Shown: positions 51,722 to 60,470 of the stretch, one piece after another
Layout of the letters: the number at the start of each line of letters is the position of its first letter
How positions within the stretch are numbered: position 1 is the stretch's first letter
NCBI RefSeq assembly: GCF_000714935.1
Contig: NZ_JMIR01000008.1
Coordinates: 62,001 to 126,000, forward strand
Length of the DNA: 64,000 nucleotides
Source: Tumebacillus flagellatus
GTDB lineage: Bacteria; Bacillota; Bacilli; Tumebacillales; Tumebacillaceae
Direction of reading: 5' to 3'
Notes under the pieces: generated by a model
What the model saw: only the letters and a program-made list of their open reading frames with translations
Told to the model about the DNA's origin: nothing
The model's database searches: none
Translations under genes and position numbers: made by a program

Positions 51722-53401
51722 ATGCAAGTCAAAATTCCCAGTCAAATTCTCGACTGGCTCGAAGAGTTAGGCGTTCCCGCAGAGCTCATCGAGCCGTGCA
51801 AATCTTATCTGCAACTGCAACCCGGCAGTGAAACGGTGCTGTCCGCCTTGCCGGAGATCGACATGAACGATCCGCAGCACGACGATCTCTGGGAAGACGT
51901 CGCCCGCCAAGACTATTACTTGCGCTCGCACCTCGTCAAAGCGACGCGTGAGAGGATGTTTCAGCTCTTGTACCGCATGGGCGGGCATTCCGCGCTGGAT
52001 CGGCTCGGGCACATCATGCGCGGCGACCGCGGGGAGATGCTCGATTTGATCTACGCGCAAGAGGGGGCGTCGTTTGCGCCGGTCTTGATTGAATACCTGC
52101 ACGACCAGTCGCGTCCCGTGCGGGAGAAAGCGGCGGAGCTTCTGGTCAACCACCGCGAACTGGACACCCAAGTGGGGCCGCTGATCTTCCATCGATTGAA
52201 GCATGTCCGCGACGGCGCGGTCTATGCCGTCTACCTCTGGGGCGACGAGAAAGGACGCGACCTGTTGGAGCGCGCCTATCTGCGGGAAAAAAACGAGGGC
52301 GTCCGCATGCACATGGCGCTCTTCCTCGGCTACATCGCGGGCGAAGTGCGCAAGGACGACGCCGAGACCGAGCAGAAAATTCTCAGCCTCCAGACGAACA
52401 AACTGCTGGTGGAGCACTGCACGAAGCAGTTGAAGCGCATTCGCAAGCAGTTCATTCACTGGCTGGATTTCGAGACGCTGCCTGTGCTGCACTTCGCGGA
52501 CGACGGCGAGCCCGCGCCCGACGAAGTGCGCCGCTACCTGCTGATCTCGTACGCGGAGATGACGCAGCCGGGGGCGAACCTCGAAGCGGAGGCGATGCAG
52601 AAGCTGTTGCGGGACGAGGACGTGCGGGAGTTGGCGATGCAGACGTTTTTGCAATGGGAAGCGGCGGAGTGCGACGGCAAGCGCAAATGGGTGCTCTCGT
52701 TCGCGCTTGCGACGCAAGACCCGCGCTTGCGGCAGCGCATCCAAGCGCACATCGAAGCGTGGCCGAAGCAAAAGCGCGTCCAACTCGCCGTCTACGCCGT
52801 GAAAGTGCTGGGGATGTCCGACCAGCAGGAAGCGTGGGTCATCGTGGACACCGTACGCCGTAAAATCAAAAACCGACTGGTCAAGGAAGCGGCCGTCGAC
52901 CAATTTCAAGCGGTGGCAAACCGGCTTGGAATGGACATCGAGGAGCTCGCCGACCGCATGGTGCCGACGCTCGGGTTTGACGCCAACGGCGAACAGACGC
53001 TTGACTTCGGCACCCGCGAGTTCCGTCTGCGCTTGACGCCGGAGCTGGGCGTTTCGCTGTTCGACGCGACGGGCAAAGAGCTGAAGTCGCTCCCGAAACC
53101 GAATCGCCAAGACGACGCCGAGCGCGCCGCCGTTGCCAAACTGGAATTCACCCAGCTCAAAAAACAACTCCGCCAATGGGGGCAGCAGCTCTCCCAGCGC
53201 TTCGCCGCCGCTGCGGAAAGTAACCGCACGTGGTCGCAAGAGCAGTGGAACGAGCTGTTCGCGGGGGAGAACCCGATCTTGCGGGAGTTTGCAAAGCAGA
53301 TCAGATGGAAGCCCTTGGAGGACGGCAGGATCGGGATCGAGCCGGAGCCGGAGCCGGTGAGTTCGCCCCCGGACGCCGACCCCGAAGTATCCGCGCAATA
53401 G
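51722..53401 (+). CDS. DUF4132-like protein, C-terminally short
   Basis: The ATG at 51722 follows AAAGGTGG. The 559-residue product has helical repeat character in its first 400 residues (Armadillo/HEAT-like, e.g. APVLIEYLHDQSRPVREKAAELLVNH), then LGFDANGEQTLDFGTREFRLRLTPELGVSLFDATGKELKSLPKP followed by a Lys/Gln-rich helix, the start of the DUF4132 (MolR-type) domain. It ends in an acidic Pro/Glu tail soon after, where longer relatives continue with a WGR-like part. The family's role is unclear. Confidence 0.72.
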   Translation: MQVKIPSQILDWLEELGVPAELIEPCKSYLQLQPGSETVLSALPEIDMNDPQHDDLWEDVARQDYYLRSHLVKATRERMFQLLYRMGGHSALDRLGHIMRGDRGEMLDLIYAQEGASFAPVLIEYLHDQSRPVREKAAELLVNHRELDTQVGPLIFHRLKHVRDGAVYAVYLWGDEKGRDLLERAYLREKNEGVRMHMALFLGYIAGEVRKDDAETEQKILSLQTNKLLVEHCTKQLKRIRKQFIHWLDFETLPVLHFADDGEPAPDEVRRYLLISYAEMTQPGANLEAEAMQKLLRDEDVRELAMQTFLQWEAAECDGKRKWVLSFALATQDPRLRQRIQAHIEAWPKQKRVQLAVYAVKVLGMSDQQEAWVIVDTVRRKIKNRLVKEAAVDQFQAVANRLGMDIEELADRMVPTLGFDANGEQTLDFGTREFRLRLTPELGVSLFDATGKELKSLPKPNRQDDAERAAVAKLEFTQLKKQLRQWGQQLSQRFAAAAESNRTWSQEQWNELFAGENPILREFAKQIRWKPLEDGRIGIEPEPEPVSSPPDADPEVSAQ

Positions 53402-53416
53402 ACAACCTCAAACACA

Positions 53417-53447
53417 AGCACTCTCCGCGCGAGGGTGCTTTTTTTGC
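53417..53447 (+). terminator. Terminator after the DUF4132-like gene
   Basis: AGCACTCTC / GAGGGTGCT with a 5-base loop and seven T. Confidence 0.85.
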
Positions 53448-53517
53448 GTTCTCTAAAATGAATCCGTTTTCAATGAAAATCTGACTGAAAAAAATGAAGA
53501 AACCCGTCAAATTCCAC

Positions 53518-53546
53518 TTGTGCCCTCTCTCAATCCCCGCTATAAT
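53518..53546 (+). promoter_or_regulatory. Promoter of the hom-thrC-thrB operon
   Basis: TTGTGC (53518-53523), 17-base spacer, TATAAT (53541-53546). The leader to the hom ATG is about 70 bases and contains TGTAC / GTACA; there is no T-box or leader peptide that I can see. Confidence 0.6.
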
Positions 53547-53620
53547 GTCCAACAAGAAAACACAAGAGTACGCAATGAATGTACACTGAGCGCGTACAGA
53601 GACGAGGAGGAGTTGGAGAG

Positions 53621-54637
53621 ATGGAACGCAGAGTCGTAAAAGTAGGGTTGCTGGGTTTGGGGACCGTAGGGTCCGGTGTGGTGAAGATGTTGCGAACCAA
53701 GCAAGAAGAATTGGCGCAAAAGTGCGGATACGAGATCGAAATCCAACGGATTCTCGTACGCGATCTCGATAAAAAACGCGGTGTCGACGTTGAGCGCAGC
53801 TTGCTCACCCGCGATGTGCGCGACATTCTAGACGATCCCGAGGTGCAGATCGTCATCGAAGTGATGGGCGGTGAAAGCGGCACGCGCGACATCGTGCTGG
53901 AATCCCTGCTCTCCGGCAAGCACGTGATCACGGCGAACAAAGACCTGGTCGCCCTGCACGGCGCGCAACTGCACAATGCCGCCGATTCGAAAAACGTCGA
54001 GCTGCTCTACGAGGCCGCCGTCGCCGGCGCGATCCCGATCGTGCGCGTGCTGAAGCAGTCGTTTGCGGCGGACCAAGTCCGCGAAGTGATGGGCATCGTC
54101 AACGGCACCACGAACTTCATCCTCTCCAAAATGACGCAGGAGAACGCGTCCTACGAAGACGCTCTGCGCGAAGCGCAAGCGCTCGGCTATGCCGAAGCCG
54201 ATCCGCACGCCGACGTCTCCGGCCTCGACGCCGCTCGCAAGATGGCGATTCTCGCTTCCATCTCGATGCGCCAAGCCGTGCCGCTCGCCGACGTGCAGCT
54301 CCAAGGCATCGAGGGCGTCACGCAGGAAGACATCGCCGAAGCCAAAGCGCTAGGCCTTGTGATCAAGCTGATCGGCAGAGCCCGCCGCGAGGGCGACGCC
54401 ATCGAAGTGTCCGTCTCGCCGATGCGCTTGCCGGACTCGCATCCGCTGGCACAAGTCAACGATTGTTTCAATGCGGTCTACGTCTACGCCGACGCGTTGG
54501 GAGAAGCGATGCTCTACGGACGCGGGGCGGGCGAGATGCCGACCGCCAGCGCCGTCGTCGGCGACCTGCTCGCCGTCTTGCGCGGGCGAAAATTTGCGGC
54601 TCAACAACAAGTCGAATGGATCGGGAGGTTGGCATAA
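53621..54637 (+). CDS. hom: Homoserine dehydrogenase, short form without ACT domain
   Basis: The start at 53621 follows GAGGAGGAG and a second GGAG. It reduces aspartate semialdehyde to homoserine. Motifs: NAD(P) fold [45 protein letters not shown] and [21 protein letters not shown]. The protein is 338 residues and stops right after the catalytic domain, whereas the common Bacillus enzyme is about 430 with a C-terminal ACT domain for threonine feedback. The TAA overlaps the thrC ATG by one base. Confidence 0.94.
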   Translation: MERRVVKVGLLGLGTVGSGVVKMLRTKQEELAQKCGYEIEIQRILVRDLDKKRGVDVERSLLTRDVRDILDDPEVQIVIEVMGGESGTRDIVLESLLSGKHVITANKDLVALHGAQLHNAADSKNVELLYEAAVAGAIPIVRVLKQSFAADQVREVMGIVNGTTNFILSKMTQENASYEDALREAQALGYAEADPHADVSGLDAARKMAILASISMRQAVPLADVQLQGIEGVTQEDIAEAKALGLVIKLIGRARREGDAIEVSVSPMRLPDSHPLAQVNDCFNAVYVYADALGEAMLYGRGAGEMPTASAVVGDLLAVLRGRKFAAQQQVEWIGRLA

Positions 54638-55707
54638 TGGCTGTGCAACGCGCTTGGAAAGGACTTTTGCAAGAATACCGCGACTGGCTTCCGATCACGG
54701 AGCAAACTCCGCGGGTCTCCCTCTGTGAAGGCAACACACCGCTGATCCCCGCCCCGAATCTGTCGAAGAAGCTCGGGCTCGACGTTCACTTGAAATTCGA
54801 AGGCTTGAACCCCACCGGCTCGTTCAAAGACCGGGGCATGGTGCTCGCCGTCGCCAAAGCGGTCGAAGCCGGTTCCCGCGCCGTGATCTGCGCGTCGACG
54901 GGCAACACGTCCGCGTCCGCCGCCGCGTATGCCGCACGCCTCGGCTTGCGCTCCATCGTGCTGATTCCGGACGGCAAGATCGCCTACGGAAAACTCGCGC
55001 AGGCGATCATGTACGGCGCGGAAATCGTGCCGGTGCAAGGGAATTTCGACCAAGCGCTGGAGTTGGTGCGCAGCATCTCCGCCGAGCACCCCGTCACGCT
55101 GGTCAACTCCGTCAACCCGTTTCGCATCGAAGGGCAGAAGACGGCGGCGTTTGAAGTCTGCGAACAGCTGGGCGAAGCACCCGATATTCTGGCGCTTCCC
55201 GTCGGCAACGCGGGCAATATCACCGCGTACTACAAGGGATTCTGCGAATACCGCAACGCCGGCAACGTGAAGTCCGCGCCGAAGATGCTCGGGTTTGAAG
55301 CGGAAGGCGCGGCGGCGATCGTGCGCGGGAAACCGATCCCGCAGCCGGAAACGCTGGCGACGGCGATTCGCATCGGCAACCCGGCGTCTTGGCAGGGCGC
55401 GGTGCACGCAGCCGTTGAATCGGGCGGTGTGATCGACAGCGTGACGGACGAGGAAATTCTCGCGGCTTATAAACTGTTGGCGCGGGAAGAGGGCGTTTTT
55501 TGCGAACCGGCGTCGGCGGCTTCCGTGGCGGGGCTGATCAAACGCCGCGCATCCGGCGAGTTGCTGCCGGGCGCGCGTGTGGTCTGCGTCCTGACCGGCA
55601 ACGGCTTGAAGGACTCCGACATCGCGATTCAATCGAGCGCACTGGAGTTGAACTCGATTCCTGCCACCCAAGAAGCCGTGGTTCAGATGATCATGCAAAC
55701 CAAATAA
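54637..55707 (+). CDS. thrC: Threonine synthase
   Basis: The 356-residue PLP enzyme converts O-phosphohomoserine to threonine. Lys64 in [12 protein letters not shown] binds [22 protein letters not shown] is the phosphate-binding loop; [20 protein letters not shown] and [14 protein letters not shown] are further family marks. The ATG is coupled to hom (TAATG) with GGGAGG upstream. Second gene of the threonine operon in the usual Bacillus order. Confidence 0.96.
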   Translation: MAVQRAWKGLLQEYRDWLPITEQTPRVSLCEGNTPLIPAPNLSKKLGLDVHLKFEGLNPTGSFKDRGMVLAVAKAVEAGSRAVICASTGNTSASAAAYAARLGLRSIVLIPDGKIAYGKLAQAIMYGAEIVPVQGNFDQALELVRSISAEHPVTLVNSVNPFRIEGQKTAAFEVCEQLGEAPDILALPVGNAGNITAYYKGFCEYRNAGNVKSAPKMLGFEAEGAAAIVRGKPIPQPETLATAIRIGNPASWQGAVHAAVESGGVIDSVTDEEILAAYKLLAREEGVFCEPASAASVAGLIKRRASGELLPGARVVCVLTGNGLKDSDIAIQSSALELNSIPATQEAVVQMIMQTK

Positions 55708-55729
55708 AACCAAAAGGGGGAGTTGCATC

Positions 55730-56674
55730 ATGCTGAGGACGATCTGGCGGGTTCCGGCGACGACGGCGAACCTGGGGCCGGGGTTTGACGTGCTGGGGAT
55801 GGCGTTGAACTTGTACAACGAAGTCGAGATGGTGGAAATTCAGCAAGGCTTGGAGATTTACGTGGAAGGGGAGGGCGCGGAGCTGATTGCGCGGGATGAG
55901 AGCAACTTGGTCTACCAAGCGGCCCTGCACGTGTTTGAAAAAGCGGGCTGGGCTCCGTCCGGCCTGCGCATCCGCTTGCAAAACCAAATCCCCGTCACGC
56001 GGGGTCTCGGCTCTTCGTCCGCCGCTCTGGTCGGCGGGTTGGCGGCGGCGAACCGACTGTGCGGGGATAAATTGACGCAAGAGGAACTGCTGGAGATCGC
56101 GACGGAAATCGAGGGGCATCCCGACAACGTCGCCCCCGTGCTGTACGGAGGCTTGCTGATTGCCGGAAAAGTGCGGGGCAAGTGGCGCACGCAACGCTTG
56201 ACGCCGCCGGCGGGGCTGTGCGTCGTGGCGGCGGTGCCCGATTTTGAACTGCCCACGGAAAAAGCGCGGGGGGTGCTGCCGGAGCGCATCGAGCGCGCCG
56301 ATGCGATTTTTACCGCGTCGCATGTGGCGTTGATGGTCAGCGCGGTCCAGCGCAATGATCTGGAGTTGTTCGGGGCGTGTCTGGAAGATGTCTTGCACCA
56401 GCCGTACCGCGAGACGCTGGTGCCCGGTCTTCGTGACGTGTTGCAGGCGGCGGAAGACGCGGGCGCGCTCGGCGCTGCGCTGTCCGGTGCGGGGCCGACT
56501 CTGGTCGCGTTCACGGACGGACGGCGCGAAGAGGTCGGCCGCGCCATTCAGGACGGATTCGCCGCGCACGGCGTGTCGTGCCGCATCATGTATCTGTACC
56601 CGGACTTGGGCGGCGTGTGCGAGACCGTCGCAAGATCCAGCGACGCAGCAGCGGCGGGACGAGGAAGAGAATGA
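55730..56674 (+). CDS. thrB: Homoserine kinase
   Basis: The 314-residue GHMP kinase phosphorylates homoserine. Motifs: VPATTANLGPGFDVLGMAL, the ATP loop VTRGLGSSSAALVGG, IEGHPDNVAPVLYGG and LSGAGPTLVAF. AAGGGGGAG precedes the ATG. The end of the gene overlaps the convergent AbrB-type gene by 89 bases, and the last 20 or so residues (VARSSDAAAAGRGRE) look like a low-complexity extension created by reading into that gene. Confidence 0.95.
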   Translation: MLRTIWRVPATTANLGPGFDVLGMALNLYNEVEMVEIQQGLEIYVEGEGAELIARDESNLVYQAALHVFEKAGWAPSGLRIRLQNQIPVTRGLGSSSAALVGGLAAANRLCGDKLTQEELLEIATEIEGHPDNVAPVLYGGLLIAGKVRGKWRTQRLTPPAGLCVVAAVPDFELPTEKARGVLPERIERADAIFTASHVALMVSAVQRNDLELFGACLEDVLHQPYRETLVPGLRDVLQAAEDAGALGAALSGAGPTLVAFTDGRREEVGRAIQDGFAAHGVSCRIMYLYPDLGGVCETVARSSDAAAAGRGRE

Positions 56675-57683
56675 AGAAAATCCGGAACAGCTGATAGCTC
56701 GTCACAAGCGTTACGTCGGCGTGCACGACATGCGCGGTGACGCCCATTTCCGCGATGCCGCCCGGCGCGGAACTGAGAAACGCCGTCGTCAGCGACATGT
56801 CGCCGTTCCACCAGACGAGGAGCGCGCCGACGAGCAGCGCAAATCCGCACAGCAGAATCGAACTGACAATCGTTACGACCGTCAATTTGCGCAAGTTGTT
56901 CAAGCGCTGCGGCTGCATCTGCAAGCCGATGCTCGACCCGATGCAAATCTGCGCGAGCGTCAAGAGCACCGTCGGCAATTGCGGCGGTTGAAAGCCGCAG
57001 AAAATCACGACGGCGTTGGCGAGCAACGGACCGGTGAGAAACGCGGCAGGCAGGTGAAGTTTCACCCCGAGCCAGGCGCCGCCGAGCGTCGCGACGAGAA
57101 ACAGCCCAAGTGTCGCCAGCGGAACGTCGGACAGCGCGGGCAACACATGCGCCGCTTGCGCTCCGGTTCCGTCTCCGGCGCCTCCGCCGACAAACCCGTT
57201 CACCGTCAGAAACGGCACGATAAAAATCACGGCGATGACGCGAATCGTCTGCATGAACACGACGACCGTGGTGTCCGCTTCTTTCACATCTTCGGCGAGC
57301 ACGACCATCTGCGTCAGCCCGCCCGGCACGCTGCCGAACACGCCGCTCGCCAGATCTCCCTTGGAGAGTTTCGCGCCCCAAGCGCCCATCGTGATGCCAA
57401 ACAGCACGGTCAGCACCGTCGCCGCCAGCATCGACGGCAGATGATGCCCGATCAGCGTCACCGTCTCGCGGGTCACAGAAGTCGCCAGAATGTACCCGAG
57501 CACGACGAGGCCAGCGTTGCGCAATTGCCCCGGCCACACCAAGCGGCGCTTCGTGGACAACCGCCACGTCATCACGGCGGCAATCGGTCCGAGCATCCAG
57601 TTCAGTGGAACGTGTAAGAGGGTAAACAACCCGCCGCCCGCCAAGGCGACGATCAACGTTTCCAAAAACGGCAACCAAGCCAC
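56586..57683 (-). CDS. AbrB-type membrane protein (AbrB_dup/putative transporter)
   Basis: A GTG at 57683 with AAGGAGGG 6-7 bases upstream is the better start; an ATG at 57689 abuts the site. The 365-residue protein has about ten transmembrane segments in two homologous halves, each with a Gly-Pro motif (NWMLGPIAAVMTWRL; AFLTGPLLANAVVIF) and a PGG motif (FGSVPGGLTQM; LSSAPGGIAEM), typical of the 'AbrB family/ammonia monooxygenase' membrane proteins of unclear function. Tail-to-tail overlap of 89 bases with thrB and no terminator between them. Confidence 0.85.
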   Translation of the reverse strand: MAWLPFLETLIVALAGGGLFTLLHVPLNWMLGPIAAVMTWRLSTKRRLVWPGQLRNAGLVVLGYILATSVTRETVTLIGHHLPSMLAATVLTVLFGITMGAWGAKLSKGDLASGVFGSVPGGLTQMVVLAEDVKEADTTVVVFMQTIRVIAVIFIVPFLTVNGFVGGGAGDGTGAQAAHVLPALSDVPLATLGLFLVATLGGAWLGVKLHLPAAFLTGPLLANAVVIFCGFQPPQLPTVLLTLAQICIGSSIGLQMQPQRLNNLRKLTVVTIVSSILLCGFALLVGALLVWWNGDMSLTTAFLSSAPGGIAEMGVTAHVVHADVTLVTSYQLFRIFFILFLVPPLLRRWILRRSRTRRPSPGTDT

Positions 57684-57970
57684 AAGCATCCCTCCTTAAA
57701 AAACGAATCCGCGCAGGATGTGACACGCGGTCTGCATGCAAAAAGCGTACCGCCCCGCAGCCGGGTCGATACGCTTTTCATCTTACTGCAAAAGTCGGTG
57801 CGCGAGAAGAACATTATTTCGACTCGCGAACGATTAGTTGGATATAAGAGAGGGTGGGAGCTTAAGGGTATGTGCCTTCTAATAGGCTTATTGATATTTT
57901 CAATTTATGTGGAAAGGGGCTGAAATACAAAAAGCAAAGACCGTGAGTTATTGCAGTGCTATGTCTTCGC
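57684..57970. other. Intergenic boundary of the second AT-rich operon
   Basis: Composition changes here from GC-rich to AT-rich around 57,780-57,850. A hairpin with A and T flanks (AAAAGCGTA / TACGCTTTT, 57738-57779) stands alone between the AbrB-type start and the island. A 17-codon hydrophobic frame starting at the ATG at 57870 is visible, without a convincing ribosome site; I do not call it. Confidence 0.4.
57929..57970 (-). terminator. Terminator of the nuclease operon
   Basis: On the minus strand AAGCGAAGAC / GTCTTTGCTTTTTG with a long loop, directly beyond the nuclease stop. Confidence 0.6.
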
Positions 57971-58759
57971 TTATTCTTCCTCGGGTAAACCATACCTTAA
58001 GGATATTCTGTTTCGAATGTTAGTGATCTCTTCTTCACTTGCTAACTGGTTTCTAGCAAAATGATCGACTATCATCAAAATATTTCTGAGGTAGTCTGGA
58101 TTCGAATATGATGGAAGATCTGGTGCCTCATCATCTACTTCATCAAGTAAAAGATGTACTTTTTGTTTTAACATAGTGTAAAAATTTGACTTCCCATCTC
58201 TTAACTTAGAAAGCTCGTTTACAGTAAAGGAGATAATTGGCTTTTTTCTGTCTGAGCGAATGAAAAGTTTTTTTCTCTTTCCCTCACCAAACTTCCAGCC
58301 AGACCCACCTATACCTAGGATAGAGATAAATACTCCGAATCTAGAACGCCTAGAATCAAGGAGTTCATCCAGTTTTGTTACAGTGCCAACATCAATCGAT
58401 GCGCTCTTTTTATTTTTACATTCACAAATAATATTTGTTCCAATGAAATCATTTACGAAAGAGGGTTTGGGCTTATCACCGAATATTACTTCGATATCTG
58501 TCTCATTGCCACCAGCTAATCTGTTGGCTTTAATATCATCTAAAAAAACGAATCTCCGAAACAAAAATTCAGCAAATTCCTCTAACAAGCGGCCTTTTTT
58601 CCAGTTGAGTTCTTTTTTCCATTCCTGACTTGCCTCAATTTCTGAAATGAAATAATCAAAGACATTTACAGATTCTTGATCAGCTATTGGATTCCAGATA
58701 ATATTATCATTACACTCTTCCAGAAGTTTTTGTATGTGTGTGAAATCATCAAAAGTCAT
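57971..58759 (-). CDS. Predicted PD-(D/E)XK nuclease
   Basis: The 262-residue protein carries a restriction-endonuclease-like core: an acidic helix start WKKGRLLEEFAEFLF (Glu60/61), Asp88 in GGNETDIEVIF, and the Glu113-Cys-Lys115 element in TNIICECKNKK. This is the Glu...Asp...E-x-K pattern of Mrr/Holliday-resolvase-like nucleases. A helical C-terminal region (about 190-262) may bind partners. It overlaps the zinc-finger gene by 4 bases, making it the likely effector of a three-gene system. AT-rich, unlike the core genes. Confidence 0.75.
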   Translation of the reverse strand: MTFDDFTHIQKLLEECNDNIIWNPIADQESVNVFDYFISEIEASQEWKKELNWKKGRLLEEFAEFLFRRFVFLDDIKANRLAGGNETDIEVIFGDKPKPSFVNDFIGTNIICECKNKKSASIDVGTVTKLDELLDSRRSRFGVFISILGIGGSGWKFGEGKRKKLFIRSDRKKPIISFTVNELSKLRDGKSNFYTMLKQKVHLLLDEVDDEAPDLPSYSNPDYLRNILMIVDHFARNQLASEEEITNIRNRISLRYGLPEEE

Positions 58760-59085
58760 TCTTGTATTCTCCTGAATCCAACCTTTGCTCTAGAAAAGTC
58801 GAGGAATTCTCCGCATTCGGGACATGTTGAAATAGTTTGATTATGATAGAACTCTTTAAGTGAATCGAATTTTACAGAATGAGGAACTTCATTTTTACAA
58901 TCAACGTATATTACGATATCCAACATCCGAATATTGTACAGTTCTATTAATATATTCTCAGCATATGCAATTGGTAACTGAATATGTCTTGCAAATGTAG
59001 TTTTTGTCACTACATCACTAGGACGCAATGACTGGATCCGTTCCGACATTGTTTGGATCACTACTGAAGGAAGGTTGAATTTCAT
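58756..59085 (-). CDS. Small protein with winged-helix-like region and zinc-binding CxxC
   Basis: The start at 59085 is a choice without a good ribosome site; it gives 109 residues and overlaps the upstream gene by 68 bases (59049 is an alternative). The first 60 residues look like a DNA-binding helical/winged region (LRPSDVVTKTTFARHIQLPIAYAENILIELYNIRMLDIV), then CPECGEFLDF with a Cys pair (88, 91) plus an earlier Cys63. It could be the connector or DNA-recognition subunit of the operon. No family recognised. Confidence 0.6.
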   Translation of the reverse strand: MKFNLPSVVIQTMSERIQSLRPSDVVTKTTFARHIQLPIAYAENILIELYNIRMLDIVIYVDCKNEVPHSVKFDSLKEFYHNQTISTCPECGEFLDFSRAKVGFRRIQE

Positions 59086-60280
59086 CGCGATATTCGTTAA
59101 GTTTTCGAATAACACTGTTAACCACCTCCTCTTCAATAAACACATTTTTGGAACCACGGATAAGATAAGCATCAGTACCTTGTTCCACTAAAAATTTATA
59201 TATGCGTTCGTTTGTGTTTAGTGTTACACCCAACAAGTCGATATCATTATTCTGACGCGACTTACGTGCAGCTTGTGCAGCAGCCCCTCCACGTAAGGTT
59301 TCTCGCGATTCTACATTTATAGTATGACTGACACCGTCGATCCGCTGCTTAAATAGCTCAAAAGGATTGTCTCCTTTTATTATACCGTATTTTTCAATTA
59401 ACTGCGCTTCAAAAGAGTTTTGGATATCTTGTGCAAGGTGTAACGTCATTGCTAGATCCTTTTCAGGATCCAGTCCAGCCTTTAATAGCAAAGCTTCCGC
59501 AAATTCACGGATATCATCCTCTGCATTTACCGATTGACTTGTAATATCAGCGTTGTTGTGACTTGAGGCGTCTTCTGCGAGTTTATGCAGTGCAAGGGGA
59601 AGCCACAGGGGGGCGATAAGCAAATGCTCACCAATAAATTCCTTCATCTTAAAGTAAAAAGTATTTGCAATTGGAGTCCAATCGCCTTTGTCTTTTTCCA
59701 CACCGTTCACATCGATCAAATGACTAGTTGGATTAATTACGACCCTTAGTTCATTTGAATCCTTAAAGAGTACACAGTGTGCGAAAAATAGCTTTTTGTG
59801 AATCTTTTGTAACCCTGATACTGTTTTGCCATAAACTTGACAGGGCGCTAGAAAAGAGTATATGTACTTGCCTCTCTCTTCATTACGATGAATATCAACT
59901 AGAACTATCTCATTCAGGTTGGTCAATACTTGATTGTCGTCATCAGAACTGATATTTGGGTTGAATTCCCAAATTCTAGTTACGATTTCATTCTTTCGAT
60001 TATAAAGATCTTCCAGCACTTCTAATTCTGGTTTTGTCTGCAAACTGTACACAAAGGTATAATTATTACCGTCTATCTGGTGTAGAACGAGCCACTCCTC
60101 GAATTCCGAAAGATTCATTGCTGCATTGATAAATCCAGGGTCCTTTACACCCTTGATCAAGAGATCCTTCATTGCTTCGCGAGAATTCTTCTTCGGCCAC
60201 CCTTTGCTGTCAAAAAGCTGTTGATAATGCTTATATTGGGTATAAGCATCAAGGAGATTCTCGATATTCTCCCAATTCAT
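59018..60280 (-). CDS. Unknown 420-residue protein, first gene of nuclease operon
   Basis: I do not recognise this protein. Features: N-terminal helical part, a middle beta-rich stretch (NEIVLVDIHRNEERGKYIYSFLAPCQVYGKTVSGLQKIHKKLFF, ELRVVINPTSHLID), a helical segment (IREFAEALLLKAGLDPEKDLAMTLHLAQDIQ), and ESRETLRGGAAAQAARKS followed by LLGVTLNTNERIYKFLVEQGTDAYLIRG. No Walker or nuclease motif is evident. GGGGG precedes the ATG. As the first and largest gene it may be the sensor of a defence module whose effector is the nuclease. Confidence 0.65.
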   Translation of the reverse strand: MNWENIENLLDAYTQYKHYQQLFDSKGWPKKNSREAMKDLLIKGVKDPGFINAAMNLSEFEEWLVLHQIDGNNYTFVYSLQTKPELEVLEDLYNRKNEIVTRIWEFNPNISSDDDNQVLTNLNEIVLVDIHRNEERGKYIYSFLAPCQVYGKTVSGLQKIHKKLFFAHCVLFKDSNELRVVINPTSHLIDVNGVEKDKGDWTPIANTFYFKMKEFIGEHLLIAPLWLPLALHKLAEDASSHNNADITSQSVNAEDDIREFAEALLLKAGLDPEKDLAMTLHLAQDIQNSFEAQLIEKYGIIKGDNPFELFKQRIDGVSHTINVESRETLRGGAAAQAARKSRQNNDIDLLGVTLNTNERIYKFLVEQGTDAYLIRGSKNVFIEEEVVNSVIRKLNEYRDEIQPSFSSDPNNVGTDPVIAS

Positions 60281-60413
60281 TATATTGTCCCCCTGTTTAT
60301 AGCTATCTTACACTTCTGTTATCTTCGAGCTTATTTCTATATTTTGTACATATGCTTTGATTTAGTCAATAAGTAATTAGATAGCATTATCTATTCTGGC
60401 CATTATTGAGGAA

Positions 60414-60446
60414 GAGACCCCTCCAGTGCTTCGTTTGAGGGGCCTC
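60414..60446. terminator. Hairpin downstream of serS
   Basis: GAGACCCCTC / GAGGGGCCTC with one mismatch. No strong T run follows on the minus strand, so terminator function is uncertain. Confidence 0.4.
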
Positions 60447-60470
60447 AATACAATTTTTAGATACGAATCA

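Noticed and set aside
57870-57923. 17-codon hydrophobic peptide (MCLLIGLLIFSIYVERG)
   Set aside because: Only AAGGG directly at the ATG, no terminator or repeat, and it lies at the island edge; evidence too weak to call a gene or type I toxin.
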